Assembly: GCA_003024785.1 (NCBI GenBank)
Contig: PUQB01000073.1
Coordinates: 385,205 to 449,204 of the forward strand
Source: Selaginella tamariscina
Lineage: Eukaryota; Streptophyta; Lycopodiopsida; Selaginellales; Selaginellaceae
Direction of reading: 5' to 3'
Length of the DNA: 64,000 nucleotides
Shown here in pieces: positions 1-12,346 of the stretch. The position numbers were made by a program, and so were the translations under genes. The stretch's first letter is position 1, and the number at the start of each line of letters is the position of its first letter. A model generated the notes under the pieces. That model was not told the origin of the DNA. It saw only the letters and a program-made list of their open reading frames with translations, and made no database searches.

Positions 1-3000
1 GAAACTCTAGCGAAGCTAGCACTTCCATTTAGAAAACCCCCGTTTTGACGTCCAGGTTAGGGTTTTGCAAAGTATAGCTTGTTAATAGGGTTAGGAACAC
101 CCCTAGGGTTGACCTAACCCTAGGGTTGCCCTAACCCACCCTAAAACCCCCACCCCCTTGGGTAGGGTTTAGGGGTAGGAGTAAGGGTGAGTTATAGGCT
201 CATATTGCTAATTTTCTAAGGGCTATTCAGTGCCAGCCCACTAACACATATAGGAAAAAGGGGGGGGGGGCTCCGTCACATAAATAAGGTAGAGTATACG
301 TAGGAGAGCTCCTGGGTTCATGAATGAGTTCGTTGCTCTTCTGCCGGTGCAAGCTTCAGCTTGTGTCGTTAAGGTACAACCCTCTGTTGTGCCGCCCTAA
401 CTTCCAGATGCCAGGGGTACGTCCCACCTTCGGGGTAGCTTACCCTTAACGTTGGCGAATCCATGCCTGGGAGGTCTTGTCGGATGCACGTTCCAAGAGG
501 CAGAGGTTGAGGCTTGTCTCCAGCCTCCTCCTCCACGTCAAGCTAGGTGTAGCACTCACGGCCAAGCAAGGCACATCCGTGTCCTTGTCCAACTGTGGGC
601 GTGGGATCTTGTTTGACAGGTTCACGTTACCTGGTTCCTGAGGGTTCATTGAGGGGTTCTAGAGTTGGCATTTAGGAACCACGTTTGTGGTACTTGGTGC
701 AACTCTTGAATCTAAGGGCTATGGCATGATAGCCCACATCTTGGAAGGCAGTGTCACATGGATGTGACACTGGGCTAAACGTCACATGGTACAACGCCCG
801 AGGCACGCCCTTTGGGGTTATGTCATGGGCTTGTCGCTAAGGGGTTGGATACTCTAGCAAACAGGCATGCTTGTGCTTGCACTAGGGTGCTAAGCCTTGG
901 GCATCCGCTCAAGGGAGGTTAGGTCTCGTAACTAGGTGTGCTTTGGCACACTTGGCTAGGGGAGTGTTCTCCTTGGAATCCAGGGGTTGAACAACCTAAG
1001 CTCATTAGCAGAAGCCCTTTCGTAAGGCACTCGCAAGGTCATGTGCTTAGGGTTATCCCAAACCTAGCCTTAGGGAGTTTGCTTAGCAGAACACTCGTGT
1101 CCGCCTACGGCGCACACTCGTGTCCTCACTAAGTACTAGCCCTAGGTCTAGGGTATAACTTGGCCACTCAAACCCTTAGGGGTTAGTCGTGGTTCAGGGT
1201 ACCCCTTGTCGCCCTAAAGGGGTTGTACTCCCGGATGAGGGTGATTCCTCAAGGGGTAAGTGACGATGCCTTAGCTCTGTCTAGGGGTATGTGTGGAACA
1301 CACGTCTCCTTGATGGGGGTTAGGGCATGAGCCTGTCTAGGTCTTCTAGGGCAAGACCCTAAGTCAACTAGGGTTATCCCTCAAGGGTTTTGGGGGTAGA
1401 CACTCTAGGGAGACTTAGGCTAAACCCTAAGTCAACTAGGGTTATCCCTCAAGGGTTTTGGGGGCAGACATTCTAGGGAGACTTAGGCTAAACCCTAAGT
1501 CTCCTGTCCACTTGGGCATTAGAGTCTAACCTAGGGGTCGTTGGGGTTGTTCTGGGAAACTTAGCGTTGCTCACACAGGGTGATGACGCCGAATGGCCAC
1601 TGGCAGCCACGTGTTGCCACGTGTCGGCCTTTGGTTAAAACTCTGACAGACTAAGTAAGGAAACTTGCTAAGTTTGATAACTTATGTTGAGAATTATCAA
1701 TGAGCCAGTAGCAATTGGTTTTCTATTGGAGGTTTAAGTGCATGTACCTCCTTAAGATAGTATGTATTCGATGAGAATTAGAAGTTGATATTGGTTTTCA
1801 ATATCAATATCATTTTTTTTTAGTTGAATACGATTATTCAAAAGACGGTTCTTGACTTTGCATCATGGTCACAAATGTGGGTACTCAAAGAACTTATAAA
1901 GTAGTATCTTCAATTCTTAGAATATTGAAAAATAGAACTATATTGACTCAAGATTTGATAATATTCCTTGGTTAGTTGTTAGTTCTATCTCAAGGTTTGA
2001 TGGTGTTCCTTGAGTTTGGTTCAATATCCTTGAAAGTACAATATCGAGTTTTGTGATTAACTCAAGAAGTGGTGTCCCTTCTTGATGGTCATAATTCATG
2101 GTTCTTAACATATGGTCCAATATTCGGTTCGAGAATATGAGGTTTCTTATCACCTCATCTGTTGAGATATTTATATTCTAGACTTCGACATAATTTGTAA
2201 CAATCTTTTTAAGATTGGTTATAAATGACTTGTCAAAGCATGGTATGATATCTCTTCAATATTGAGTTTGGAGCGCTCAATATCGAAACTTGGTTATGAT
2301 CACATGAGGTGGCCATAATCATATAATAAAAGACTCAAACAGACTTGAGTTCGACACTTTGGTAAGGCACTACCTTAATGTTATAACTTGAAACTATTTT
2401 CAAGTTAGTTGAGAAATGATATGTTTTTCAATACATTGCTTAAGGGGCAATGTGGTACTTTAAATGTTTAATGGATAATGTATCTTAGTTCAATGTGTTA
2501 AACTAAATATTTATTCATGTTTGGGGAGATCTATTGAATTATGGGATATAACTGAAACATGAAGTTAATATAACACTTTAGTGTTATGATAACATTTATG
2601 TGGAAATTGATATCTTACTAAATCAGTTAGATGAACCAGCCACTAGTTCATGATTCCTCTTAGTCTCTGAACAGTTCTTCGGAATACTGTTGTGACATAT
2701 ATTTCCGTTTCAAAACTGAAGTTCATTCATGTAAACTAAGATTATGTCTATATTATAGTTGTAACATTTTGATATATGATATGATTGTAAGTTTATATCC
2801 ACTAGTATAACAACTAGTTGGTAAGCTTAGGATTTGAGCATTAAAACGATCATTATCTATTCGAGAGTATCAATATCGAAATTGCAATTGTTTATAGAAT
2901 AAGAATTAGTTTAAAAAAATGTTTATCAAAACACTAATTGCTCCAATTAGTGAAATGTTATACTTCGGTATAGTGTTGAGAAACATTTACGTAATTAGTT

Positions 3001-5014
3001 TGAGACTTGAAAATAAATATAATGTTACAAAGGCGTGTAGTATTACGAGTTTAGGAAGACTCTTATTATAGAAATTAAGTTTTGAAATTCATTATTTTTT
3101 AAACTTAGTAAGATAAAGAGTTAGGAATTATTGAATGACATCTAACATGATGTGCTTTAGGGAATGAGTACAATGAGAGTGACAATTAAGAGACGTGTTA
3201 TCTAAAGGTTGTCATTTAAGGCACTAGAGATGAATTGAATTTCTTGGTTTCCACATTGATTTATAAGAAATGTATGTTAACTTATCTGGTCCCTGAACTG
3301 GTCGGTGTTATGAAATAGTATAAAGTTGGTTGCCAAAGAAGAATGATAGAACTATTGCACTTAGTTGTAGATTTGACTGAATTTGATTCCTATCGGAAAT
3401 AAATTATGTTAATGACACACCAAGTGGATGGCATTTCGCAGGTTGGCAAGACCTTATTCTATACATGTGTACAACTATGTGCCTCTGTGATCGCCTTTGG
3501 CCAGATTGACATGTTTATAAAAAAAAACAGGGTTTTACAAATTATACTCTTGTATCAAAAAAGAGCTTGATTTCGATAAAGTCTCATACCTAGTCTAGCA
3601 TAACTATATATTAATGGGGGATAGGTATAGTAGCAGACCCTTATGTAAAGGGGTAAGGAGAAATACCGAGGGATGCAAAAATGTGAAGCTATAATATCAT
3701 AACATATGGAAATGTGGAACCATTGGGAAATCAAAGAAACGAGAAGGCGTTTGGTTAAGCACTTAAGATGGATGTTAAAGTGCTTGTTGTGTGCTAAGAT
3801 GACAAGGGTCGTCAACAGCGTTTAATATAAAGGAATAAAGAAAGTCTTTATTTTATTAACCAAGGGGCCGGCAACAACACTAACTAGAGGCCTCCAAATA
3901 TAAATTCTAGTTAAGTAAAGAAATTAACCAGTGTTGTGTGCGTAGGTGACAGACTTTACAGACGTGCAAAAGGTCTCCAAGTGACTTCATGTCGCAGGTG
4001 GTGCCTCCAGCAGCTGGGTTTATAACTAAGTGAACGACAGTTTTGAAGTACTTGGTTTGCATAATGCAACGGGGGTAATAAAACTTATGTGAACTTTTGG
4101 CTGACTCCACATAGAGTGATATGTTAGTTTTAGTTAATTTTTTTTAACATTATCTAGTCTTGGAGTTGGACGTCAACGAGGACGTTGACATTTTCAAAGG
4201 GGGAGTGTGTCATAGTTTTTACTATGACTCCTCTTTACTTTGGACATTGACTGTTGTTATCTACTGTATTATGTTGACAAAACCTAGATGTAGTGAGAAA
4301 CAACCCCGCTTAGTGCACTTAAGTGTTCAGGGGTAGTCCGGCCGGCTGTCCTTAGATATCGCGAGAAACTCTAAGCGAAGGTAGCACTTACCTTCTAGAA
4401 AATTCTTACCCTCGTTTTCCGTGTCCTAGTTGGGTTAATGGTTAGTTCCAGTGAGTTCGACATGTGGATATGTTAGAAATACCCCTAGGTTTGACAGGTT
4501 AGGGTTTAGGGGTCGATGGATAACTCACCAAGTATATTCCCTTGGGAATGAGATTTCAGTGCTAGCCCACTTATGTAAACAAGAAAACAAGGGGGGGGGG
4601 GGGCTCTGTCACATAAATAAAGTAGTATATAGGAGTGAGGGTTCCTGGGTTCATGATTGAGCTTATTACCTTCTCCCGGTGCAAGCTTTAACTTGTGTCA
4701 TCAAGGCACAACCCTTTGTTGTGCCGCCCTAACTTCCAGATGCCAAGGGTACGTCCCACCTTCGGGGTAGCTTACCCTTAACGTTGGTGAATCCATGCCT
4801 GGGAGGTCTTGTTAGAATGCACGTTCCAAGAAGCAGAGGTTGAGGCTTGTCTCCAGCCTCCTCCTCCACGTCAAGCTAGGTGTAGCACTCACGACCAAGC
4901 AAGACACATCCGTGTCCTTGTCAACTGCGAGCGTAGGATCTTGTTTGACAGGTTCACGTTACCTGGTTCCTGAGGGTTCATTGAGGGGTTCTAGAATTGG
5001 CATTTAGGAGCCAC
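1..5014 (+). mobile_element. LARD-like non-coding LTR element, copy 1 (cut by window edge)
   Basis: A large LTR retrotransposon relic on the plus strand. The 5' LTR is present from inside its first ~155 bases to 1648 (ending CTCTGACA). A non-coding interior runs 1649-4207. The 3' LTR starts at 4208 (TGTCATAG) and is cut off near 5014. The stretch just before the 3' LTR is a polypurine tract (AAAGGGGGAGTG). The interior has no gag or pol similarity I can see in any frame. Compared with copy 2 it lacks roughly the first kilobase after the 5' LTR, including the primer-binding site. Family assignment rests on base-by-base similarity to the inverted copy at 12347-25323. It is a fossil, non-autonomous by structure; LARD is the closest named class. 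Confidence 0.8.
1358..1493 (+). repeat. 68-bp tandem repeat inside the LARD-like LTR
   Basis: The word CCCTAAGTCAACTAGGG starts at 1358 and again at 1426, and a shortened third start lies at 1494, giving a period of 68 bases and two units. The LTR at 12347-14100 shows about one and a half units (near 12480-12575) and the LTR beginning at 17386 about one (near 17530-17610). The copy number therefore varies between LTRs of the same family. Confidence 0.75.
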
Positions 5015-8000
5015 TTGTTCGCGGGATGAAGTCGACATTGTTGTTCGTGTGGACGATCGTGAGCTTGAGCTTCAATCTTTGCAGGTGGTGCCGAATTAAG
5101 CTTTTCACCTTATCCTTGGTATGGATTAGCTGACTCGCAATCATGCCAAGTGTGACTTTGAAAAGTCTCCCCCCTATTTGACTCTCCCTCGTCTTTCTTC
5201 CATTCCTCTTACTTCTATTCCACTTCGTCCATCTGCTTTCACCTCTACTTCATCACTTTTGTCTCACCCCTACTTTCAACCATTTTCTCTTCATGCTCTT
5301 CCTTTCCTTCTCTGGACCCATCAGATGATCGTTGTGCTGGAGTTATTGATCAACTTAAGAAGGAGTATGCTGATCTTTTCAACTTCGACTTGTCATCTGG
5401 GGCCAAGATTGCAACATGCCACCCTATTCCAATTGGAGATGCTAGGCCAATCAAGGTACCTATTCGGTGTCGGTCATCAAAAGAACTTAAGATCTTACAA
5501 GCGAATGTCAAAGAGATGTTGGAGAAGGGTGTTATTTGAAAATCTCGAAGTCCTTGGGCATGTGAACCTCATCTTGTGATGAAGCCTGATGGGAGCATTC
5601 GATTGTGCATTGACTATTCCCATTAAATGAGGTAACCGTCTTAAATGTGTACCCACTTCCTCATACTGCAAACCTTTTGGATCGACTGGGGCGAAGTCGT
5701 TGATTCACCAAGTTAGATCTCACCTTTGGATATTAGCAAGTGCCGATGGTTGACATGGACATTCCCAAGACTGCTTTTCAGACACCATTTGGCCTGTACA
5801 AGTTCTTGGTGATGCCTTTCGATTTGAGCAATGCTTCAGCAACTTTCCACGTATAATGGACAAAGTTCTTTGCGACATGCCGGAGGTGACTGTCGATTTC
5901 ATCGATGATGTTTTGATCCATTCGGATAGAACGTGGAGGAGCATGTCGGTGATGTACGTAAGGTTTTGGATCAACTGTGGGAAGTTGGTTTGAAATTGAA
6001 GCCATCTAAGTGTGTGTTTGGATTAAAGACACCACTTATTTGGGTTATTGCATTTCACATGAAGGTTTGTAAATCGATCCTGACAAACTAGTTGCAGTTT
6101 TGAAGTTTCTTACGCCAAAGTATGTGAATGATCTGCAATGCTTTCTTGACAAGGTACAATATCTGGGTCGTTTTGTGGATCATCTTTCATATCGTACTAC
6201 ACCGTTGCGGCATTATTAAAGTCGTCAATGACTTCTTCTGTTTGGTCTAAGGATTGCAAGCAGGCATTTGCAGATCTCAAAGAGTTGTTGACGACTCCTC
6301 CAGTTTTGACGTACCCGATTACACCCGTCCTTTCATTTTGCGTGTAGATGCTTCTGACATCGGCCTCGGGGGTGTATTGATGCAGGAGAGTACGAGTGTT
6401 CCTGGCCAACAACATCCCATTGCGTACATCAGTCGTACATTGCAGCCAGCAGGGGTGAATTACTCCACGACAGAAAAGGAGTGTCTAGCACAGTTTGGGG
6501 TTTTGAGAAGCTCCATGCCTACTTGCATGGTTTGCGGACGTTGTTGGAAGGCGATCATGCAACAGTCACTCCATTATTGAAGCGAAAGAATTTGATTGGT
6601 CGTATTGCTCGGTGGGCCTTGAAACTTTAAATTTACGACTATGAAGTTGTTCATCTCCCAGGAAGTTCCATGGTTGATGCTGATGCTCTTTCTTAGGCTC
6701 CTCTTCCACCTTCTCTCTCTTCTGTTGCTCCAGAAGAACTAGTTGTTCTAGCTTCAGTGGACTTTTTGAACGAAGATTTTGTACAATCAACAGTTGCTGT
6801 GCTTGGCGTTTAGTGTCCGCAGAATGCAGAGTTAGATTTGTCGTCTTTTGATGAGGTTCGAGAAGCTCAAAAGGTTGAGCCGTGGATTCAAAGGCTTTGT
6901 GATGAGTTTGAGAATCTTGCATTACTTGCTAATGACTTGCCTTTCAAGCATTTACATTTGCTGTATCGCCTTTAGGACGACCTTCTTTATTTTGTGGGGA
7001 CTAATCCAGATGATCCTTTGCGGTGGGTGGTGTCTTCAGTCTTCATTCCATGCTTCTTCCATGCTTACCATGACTCTCTTATTCTTGGCAGGCACATGGG
7101 ACATCGTTGTGTGATGGAAAAGCTGCACAGATCTTTTATTGGCCGGAGTTGCGAGGAGATGTGATTCGATATATGCGTAGCTGTGTGTGGTGCCAAGCTC
7201 GCAATACTCCCCATGTGCTTCGAAAAGACGGTTAAAGTCAATTGCAGTTTCTCGTCCGTTAGAGTTGGTGACATTTGATTTGATGGGACCTTTTTCATGG
7301 TCAACTGCTGGCAACGAGTACGTTATTATTGTTTCTAATTACTTAACTCGTTGGGTAGAAGTTGGTGCTCTTGTTAGTGCAACTACTTCTACTGTTGGTT
7401 AGTTTCTCCTTAATTGGGTTATGTTTCAGCATTCTTGTCCGAAGCGAATTCTCTTGGATAATGGTCCTACATTTATGGCTGAGGCAGTTCATGTTTTGAC
7501 GTCTCGACTAAGGATACGTCACACTTTTACAAGTGCTTATCATCCTCAGACAAATGGTTTAGTGGAACGGCTCGTCAGAACCTTCAAGGGGATGATTGCG
7601 AAGTATGTGAACTTTCAACATTCGGATTGGGATGGTTATTTGCCGTCTCTGCAATATGCTTATGTCACTGGAGTACAAAGTTCCATTGGTACTTCCATAT
7701 AAGCTCTTGTATGGTCATGGCCCGGTGTTGCCAATGGAGTTGGGTTTGCCTTCTCGGTTATCGTGAACTGCTGATGCTAGGTCGTGGGATCGGTATCTGA
7801 CGAGCATTCTTCCATTGGTTCGTGCGGAGTCAACATAACACTTGGGCCGCATACAAGTAGGACAACAACAATGCTACAACTTGCACCATCATCCTCCTAC
7901 AGAGTACAAGGTTGATAAACGGTGTTGGTTCGTTTTTTCAAGCTTATGGTACGTGATTTAGCTAAGAGTCTCCTTCCTCAGTGGAAAGGACCGTATTAAG

Positions 8001-8379
8001 TGCTACGGCAAGTAGGGCCACAAGTTTATGAGGTTTGGCACGACATTCAACCCGATCCTCCAGAGATTGTACATGTGCAACTGTTGAAGCATTTTGTGTA
8101 ACAGGAACAAGTTGTGCCGCCTACAAATCCACCAGTGCCTCCTCTTGATGTTCCTCCAGATCCGAACCCATCTACAAGAGAATCTTAACCAACTTACATC
8201 CTTCCAAGAGGAAGGGATGATGTAAGATCCATGTGTACAGCTGCATGTGCACATATTATTATTAGCATAGTAAATTTTGATAACCGTCAGATTGGATTCA
8301 ATCTGAACCATTCACTCTTGTATATAAGTTAGGGTTTGAAGTAATGGATATACACATTTCTATATTCCGAATTCTCACA
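5015..8379 (+). mobile_element. 5'-truncated Ty3/gypsy LTR retrotransposon
   Basis: A decayed plus-strand copy of the same family as the young element at 58918-63755. From 5' to 3' it keeps the end of the protease region (about 5015-5180), reverse transcriptase (about 5330-6140), RNase H (about 6230-6700), integrase (about 6900-7800) and the 3' LTR (8221-8379, TGTAAGATCC to CTCACA). Gag, most of protease and the 5' LTR are absent; the left edge abuts the LARD-like LTR with no terminal repeat. It is broken in many places and clearly old. No chromodomain is visible at the integrase end. Confidence 0.85.
8221..8379 (+). repeat. 3' LTR of the truncated Ty3/gypsy copy
   Basis: A 159-bp terminal repeat starting TGTAAGATCC and ending CTCACA. 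It matches, in reverse complement and with scattered substitutions, the two ~160-bp LTRs at 58918-59078 and 63598-63755. A purine-rich stretch (AGAGGAAGGGATGA) lies immediately upstream as expected for a plus-strand primer. Confidence 0.85.
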
Positions 8380-9008
8380 AAGTGAATTATTTATTTTCAT
8401 AAACTTATGTTATATCTTATAATAAATATAAATAACTGGGTTATTATTAATTACTAAACATCTTTAGTATATTAGTTATCCTAAGTATATAAAAATTGCT
8501 TATAATTAAATTATTCTAATATAATAAATATTAATTTAATATATTTAAACTAATTCATTTTAATATAAGAAACAAATGGTTAGTGGGACAAAGCTAATAA
8601 GTGGAAAGTTGCAATCCAGATATTTGTTTGAATCATAGCTGGCTTCCCACCAACGGTGTTTCATAACTGCGAAAGATATTATTAATTCAAACATTAATTA
8701 TCACATTACACTTACTAATTATACATAGTATAAACATATTATGGATATATATGTGTAGTGTATGTCAAAAACGTAGCAACATACACACATACTAATGCAT
8801 ACATACTCAACAAGCATATAACATGTGTGCAGATTCGACATATGTTTATATCTATATATAGATGTTTACATATACAATTTTAGTATTAAAAGCATGATCA
8901 ACTTTAGTATTATAAATGATACAACTTTAGACACATTCGCAATCTATATGTCTTTATTGATACAGATCTATGTAGAGGCATACAGAGTCCTGTGTGCATA
9001 CAAGTCCA

Positions 9009-9049
<41 letters not shown>

Positions 9050-11090
9050 CACCTGCTTGGCACGCTTTCGGCTGTTACTAACAAATACATGCACATAACA
9101 TATACAACATTATGCATGTGTGTATACATGTATTATAGAAGTATTAGTACTAAGATTATGGTTGTATACGGAGTGACCTTCGTAAAACTACTTATGTTCA
9201 TTTTACTAAATCTTTCCCTTGTAATTTCTACACATTTGTCTACGCATTCTATATTGTCATATTCACTCTAGTGACTCTACTATAATTAAATAATTAATGC
9301 AGATTTTGAGACATTACACAATTTATGCCCTATATAATATTTTAATATATTCAATTTATACATATGAGTGAATATATATATATATATTAATGAGAACAAT
9401 TATATTAACATAATTTTACATATGAATGAAACTTTCTTAATAATAATTTTAATTTTTTTAATAATTTGATTTATTAAGTTTTTTCACCATCATTTTATAC
9501 TTTTTTCATAAAGACTTAATACATGTGACAAAATTTTAAATGAAATTATCACATTGAAGCTAAAACTAAAAATATTATAAACGTAAATTTTATCAAATAA
9601 AAATAGAAATTAAGAAATACATAATCGTTTCTTATTTAGTATATTATGTAATATGTNGAAATCTATTACATATTTATAATAATACTTTTTTTACAATATT
9701 TTTAAAGCATTTGTATAAATATTTTCATTTCATTATACTCACATGTCATTTTATCTTCAAATTTAAATTAAGGTTATCGTCGTTAAGTTCGAACATGCAT
9801 TAAATTTAACTTTCCAAAGCTAAATATTTTTTTTTCCCAAGTTTTCACTATTCAACAATTGATTTTAAAGTAATATAAATTATCTTTAATAATCATTATA
9901 ACCTCAATCTTTTTAAGGTTCTATACAATTTTTTAAATTAACAAATATCATAAAACTAGCTTCACTTATAAGAAAATATTATAATGTTTTAAAGACATTG
10001 GACATTAAACCTCAATTCCTCATGAGTGACAGCAAAACAGAATGGTTAAATGAAAGATCCATGTTGCAGTAAAGAGGGATTAAGCATGTCCTTTAAACAA
10101 AAATAATAAGAATCATAATTTATTCATCAAACAAAGGCATTGAAGAATAAGGTAAATAAGGATGCTTGAGTGGGAGAGAAGTCAAGTGTTAGTCACATGA
10201 GAACCTTTGGGTATATAGCATGTATACACTTGAGGAAAGACAAAAGAAAAAATGAATAATTGATAAGTCAAAAATTTGCATTTTTCTTGACTATTGTGAA
10301 TAAAGTAAGGGGTATAAACTTTTAATGAGAACGACTTTAGCTTTAGCAGCCAAGAAAACATCTAAACACCTTTAATAAGGACTAGTCTAGTAATGACTCC
10401 CACGATGAACGAAAAGAGATAAGGGGCAACAATAGCAAGGCAAATGGGACATAAAGAACATGCTCCTTCACCTTTAGTACAACAACAAGAAATTCAACAA
10501 TGGCCAATTGAGAAAAATCTACTTTAATTTACATTAAGCTGCACATCAACACCAAATGAACTAAACATGCCTTAAAGGGGAAAAAGACTCATGATTGGGA
10601 ACATGTAACAAAGAAGGAGTTTGATTTAGTTATAATGAATGATATGTGGAGTTATGCATTCGAAGGAAGAGAATTGGTTGATAGTAAATGGATTTCTAGA
10701 TGAAGTATAATGAGCACAAGTTAGTGAACATGCATAAGGTTAGACTTGTCACATGGTTTTAAACTTCATTGAGACATTCTCACAAGTGGCTTGGCTTACC
10801 TTGATCAAGACAATTTAAGAATTGGCTCTAAGAAATGCATAGACTTTTTCAATTCTACAATGTGTATAGTATATACAAACCTTGTCCATTCACTAACGGT
10901 TTTAATTTATCTATGATCAAGCTATAACTTTCGTCGTGCCTCCCGTTTTTTCTCTCAAATGATTATAAGGGAATTAATTTCAAAATTAAAGTCTATTACA
11001 TTTATTGATGTCTTGTAATAACATTGTGAGTTTATAATGAGTTTATGATAAGTTTATAATGCACCGTTACAGACCAATTAAAATGTTTAT
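8380..11090. other. AT-rich intergenic DNA, no gene seen
   Basis: No coding region is supported. The stretch holds a perfect TG microsatellite at about 9011-9044, several AT runs (for example near 9375-9390) and one ambiguous base (N) at 9657. Around 10500-10800 some phrases faintly recall a decayed copia polyprotein, but not enough to call. Confidence 0.6.
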
Positions 11091-11119
11091 ATTAAATATA
11101 ACTATAACCAGTTATTCAC

Positions 11120-12010
11120 ATATTTGGTAGAGTCGCTTGGGATGCCCTTAAAGACCACTAGATGCCTAGGCAAGTAAGAGACTTAGGGTTTGACCCCTTG
11201 GAGTGTCTACGTTCTAAACCTCAAAGGACAACCTTAATAAACTTAAAATTTTGCTCTAACTTAAACAAACTCATGTCTTGACCTCACAATAAAGACATAT
11301 GCCCGCTCTTAACATATACAACCCTTACCCAAGAGCACAACCTTTGTATGACTATGAATGATGACTTGATATTACATTATACCCTAGGGTTAATATTTAT
11401 TAATTATATGAATGTATGCTATAGGTAGACACAAAAGTGTTTCTTTAAGTAGCTTTTAAGGTTTGACCAATCTAAACTCTTTAGCATGGGCCTTTTTTGA
11501 AGCACACACATGGTCACTTATGTTTAAAATTATTTACATTGGTCAACCCTTAAACATGTTTACCTACCCTAAGGATGAACACCATTAACCATAATGAGCA
11601 CACTTAATTAAGAGACTTGACCTTCTTTGAATAGATGCTAACGCTCAATACTTTTATTCGACCACAAACATATTATAATTTTTTAGAGTCATTAATGCTT
11701 CAATATTGAATCATGACATAAGTCATATTTTAAGTGTTATACTGTAAGAACTAATTTAATATCATAAATAGCATATGACACAATTTCTAATTACATAACC
11801 CTTTAGAATCAAGAGTTACATATAATGTCATGAATGTGGTTTATTAAAGACCAACTCTCATTAAGCCTTACCTTTTCACTTTAACAAGGCTTTCCTTCCA
11901 AAATGGGAATTTTGGCCTCACTTTAATGGTCATTCTTAGCAAGGGTTTTGACCCCTAATCTAATGAGGTTTTAATTTAAATATTTTTTAAATTATAATCA
12001 TTATTTAGTT
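11120..12010 (-). repeat. Ancient diverged relative of the LARD-like LTR
   Basis: The order of phrases follows the intact LTR at 17386 onward: GATGCC near 11152, then GAGACTTAGGGTTTGACC near 11178, GAGTGTCTAC near 11201, and CTCATGTCTTGACC where the intact copy has a similar word. Many differences are C-to-T or G-to-A, as in old methylated repeats. No interior or partner LTR is recognisable, so it may be a solo LTR or fragment. Inference from visual alignment only. Confidence 0.45.
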
Positions 12011-12346
12011 ATGACTTTATTACTTTAATAAAATTGTTATTTAATTAATAATTTTGCCTAAACATACATAGTAGAATATGTACAAGCTAACAATATATCA
12101 TCGTTTAGTCTTGTACCCACTTGCAACCTTTTGTACCTTGAGGTAATCGAAGCTTCCAAATTGTTCATTGAATTATCTTTGATAAAGTTGTGCCAAAAAA
12201 ATAACAATTAAAATAACCATAAATAACAATCAAACTTATAGGATTTCAATATATCTTTTTGACCTCTACTACATTCAATTTTTTCACTTGGCTAGAAACT
12301 TCTCAAAGCCTTTAAATTTTGTTTTGTTATTAAGAGCCTCATATAG

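Noticed and set aside
60-190. Possible interstitial telomere array (CCCTAAA-like words)
   Set aside because: The words are irregular, occur in both senses and recur at the same place in every LTR of the element, so they belong to the LTR and not to a telomere.
8825-9271. 148-codon open frame over a TG microsatellite
   Set aside because: The middle is a V-C dipeptide run from the repeat and the rest is AT-driven with no similarity.
10500-10820. Possible copia reverse transcriptase trace
   Set aside because: A phrase like LVDSKWI is suggestive, but no YVDD-type core, integrase or LTR was found and the frames are heavily interrupted.
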